Origin: Chamaea fasciata
Taxonomy: Eukaryota; Chordata; Aves; Passeriformes; Sylviidae
Direction: 5' to 3'
Assembly: GCA_029207755.1 (NCBI GenBank)
Contig: JARCOQ010000211.1
Location: 1-64,000 of the forward strand
Length of the DNA stretch: 64,000 nucleotides
Shown here: piece after piece, positions 63,802-64,000 of the stretch
Numbering within the stretch: the stretch's first letter is position 1
How the letters are laid out: every line of letters starts with the position of its first letter
Made by a program: the position numbers and the translations under genes
Notes under the pieces: model-generated
The model's input: the letters and a program-made list of their open reading frames with translations, nothing else
The model's database searches: none
Told to the model about the DNA's origin: nothing

Positions 63802-64000
63802 CTGACATCAGGCACCTGGGCAGCTGACTTTACTTACCCCTGGAAACAGGCCATCCTTTGTTTCCAACTCCCTCTGCCGGGCACCTGGCCTCGGCCACCT
63901 GCAATCCCGAACAGATCAGTATTACTTCCCGATGCAAGCTGCCACAAGCTGGAAGCCTGGCTTTCCATGGAGGACCAATATCCACCTGCAAACTGACATC
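63802..64000 (+). repeat. Class S monomer at the window end
   Basis: Carries tttgtttccaac and aatatccacctg as in cassettes 15 and 16, so M and T are expected beyond the window. The last eight bases, ctgacatc, begin the next monomer. Confidence 0.8.

Larger units (their letters stand above)
1..64000 (+). repeat. 191-bp tandem satellite array, about 335 head-to-tail monomers
   Basis: The same 191-bp sequence repeats without interruption from the first to the last base, always in one orientation. Monomers read ctgacatcaggcacctgggc at the start and end in aaaggcctcctacaaa. Seen directly: a PvuII site (cagctg) near position 20 of most monomers, two StuI sites (aggcct) in many, and three to four CpGs per copy. 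Monomers differ mainly in two windows (about positions 78-100 and 140-170). A short internal direct repeat, caagctgcca followed by caagctggaa, lies near position 134. No transposon, unique DNA or strand switch occurs. Long homogeneous arrays of this type are known from eukaryotic centromeres and pericentromeres. The period equals that of the zebra finch satellite Tgut191A, but sequence identity with it is untested. Confidence 0.97.
60369..64000 (+). repeat. 28-monomer higher-order repeat, unit 3, cut by window end
   Basis: Matches unit 2 at +6,685 (35 x 191) for 3,632 bp up to the last base. It carries the same private variants, such as ccgtctgccgggctcc near 61,386, ctctggcgggcacc near 62,155 and acatgaggcacc near 62,851. 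Confidence 0.92.

Noticed and set aside
116..63996. Hundreds of ORFs of 63-236 codons on both strands as possible genes or a repetitive protein family
   Set aside because: They repeat every 191 bp, overlap each other on both strands, and often start at TTG rather than ATG on the plus strand. The frame rotates at each monomer because 191 is not divisible by three. Variants include stops and frameshifts without constraint.
1..64000. CRISPR array
   Set aside because: The unit is 191 bp of continuous repeat with no short direct repeat separated by unique spacers, and no cas-like gene is present.
1..64000. CENP-B box (TTCG, four bases, A, two bases, CGGG)
   Set aside because: The best approach, cccgaacggaacagg and its complement, lacks essential positions: no A at the required place and no second CG core. 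A whole-window motif scan would settle it.
1..64000. Transposable element or retroelement insertion
   Set aside because: No terminal repeats, target-site duplications, poly-A or transposase/reverse transcriptase similarity. The monomer phase is continuous except for small indels.
1..64000. rRNA or tandem RNA gene cluster
   Set aside because: The monomer has no recognisable RNA gene domain, promoter box or terminator, and its variation pattern is not that of structured RNA.
1..64000. Inverted segments or strand switches within the array
   Set aside because: The same plus-strand monomer orientation is readable in every 191-bp step throughout, including the indel-rich part.

Overview
The whole 64 kb is one block of tandem satellite DNA. 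A 191-bp monomer, about 57% GC, runs head to tail in a single orientation for roughly 335 copies. I see no protein-coding gene, RNA gene, transposable element or unique flank; the only stretch not derived from the monomer is about 13 nt near 41,080. Numbering used here starts each monomer at ctgacatcag (for example 874, 1065, 1256). Long homogeneous arrays with a near-nucleosomal period and nested higher-order repeats (HORs) are typical of eukaryotic centromeric or pericentromeric heterochromatin. A 191-bp satellite named Tgut191A is described as centromere-associated in zebra finch. The period matches, but I cannot compare sequences here, so a songbird centromere is a hypothesis only.

Layout by duplication structure: (1) 1-6,269, an 18-monomer unit (3,438 bp) present 1.8 times at about 99.8% identity. 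(2) 6,270-6,971, a connector. (3) 6,972-14,611, a 40-monomer block (7,640 bp), repeated as an expanded version at 14,612 to about 25,845; inside the second version a 19-monomer block is itself duplicated (16,160-19,787 and 19,788-23,412). (4) 25,933-29,767, an 8-monomer HOR (1,528 bp) in 2.5 copies. (5) 29,768-34,488, shuffled older-looking order. (6) 34,489 to about 39,540, another 18-monomer unit plus a partial second copy. (7) about 39,040-45,140, the same satellite but full of small indels, with one partial monomer and the 13-nt insert. (8) 45,281-48,335, regular array with a trimer duplication. (9) 48,336-64,000, a 28-monomer HOR (5,348 bp) in two complete copies and one cut by the window edge, separated by a 7-monomer mosaic; the copies look essentially identical.

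Monomers fall into recognisable variant classes. Three of them (here S, M and T) recur in fixed order as a 573-bp cassette at 16 places across the array, whatever the local HOR. Duplication lengths are almost always exact multiples of 191, as expected from unequal crossing-over or replication slippage in register. Open reading frames of 63-236 codons occur on both strands, but they are a by-product of a stop-poor 191-bp repeat whose frame rotates at every monomer; I do not annotate them as genes.
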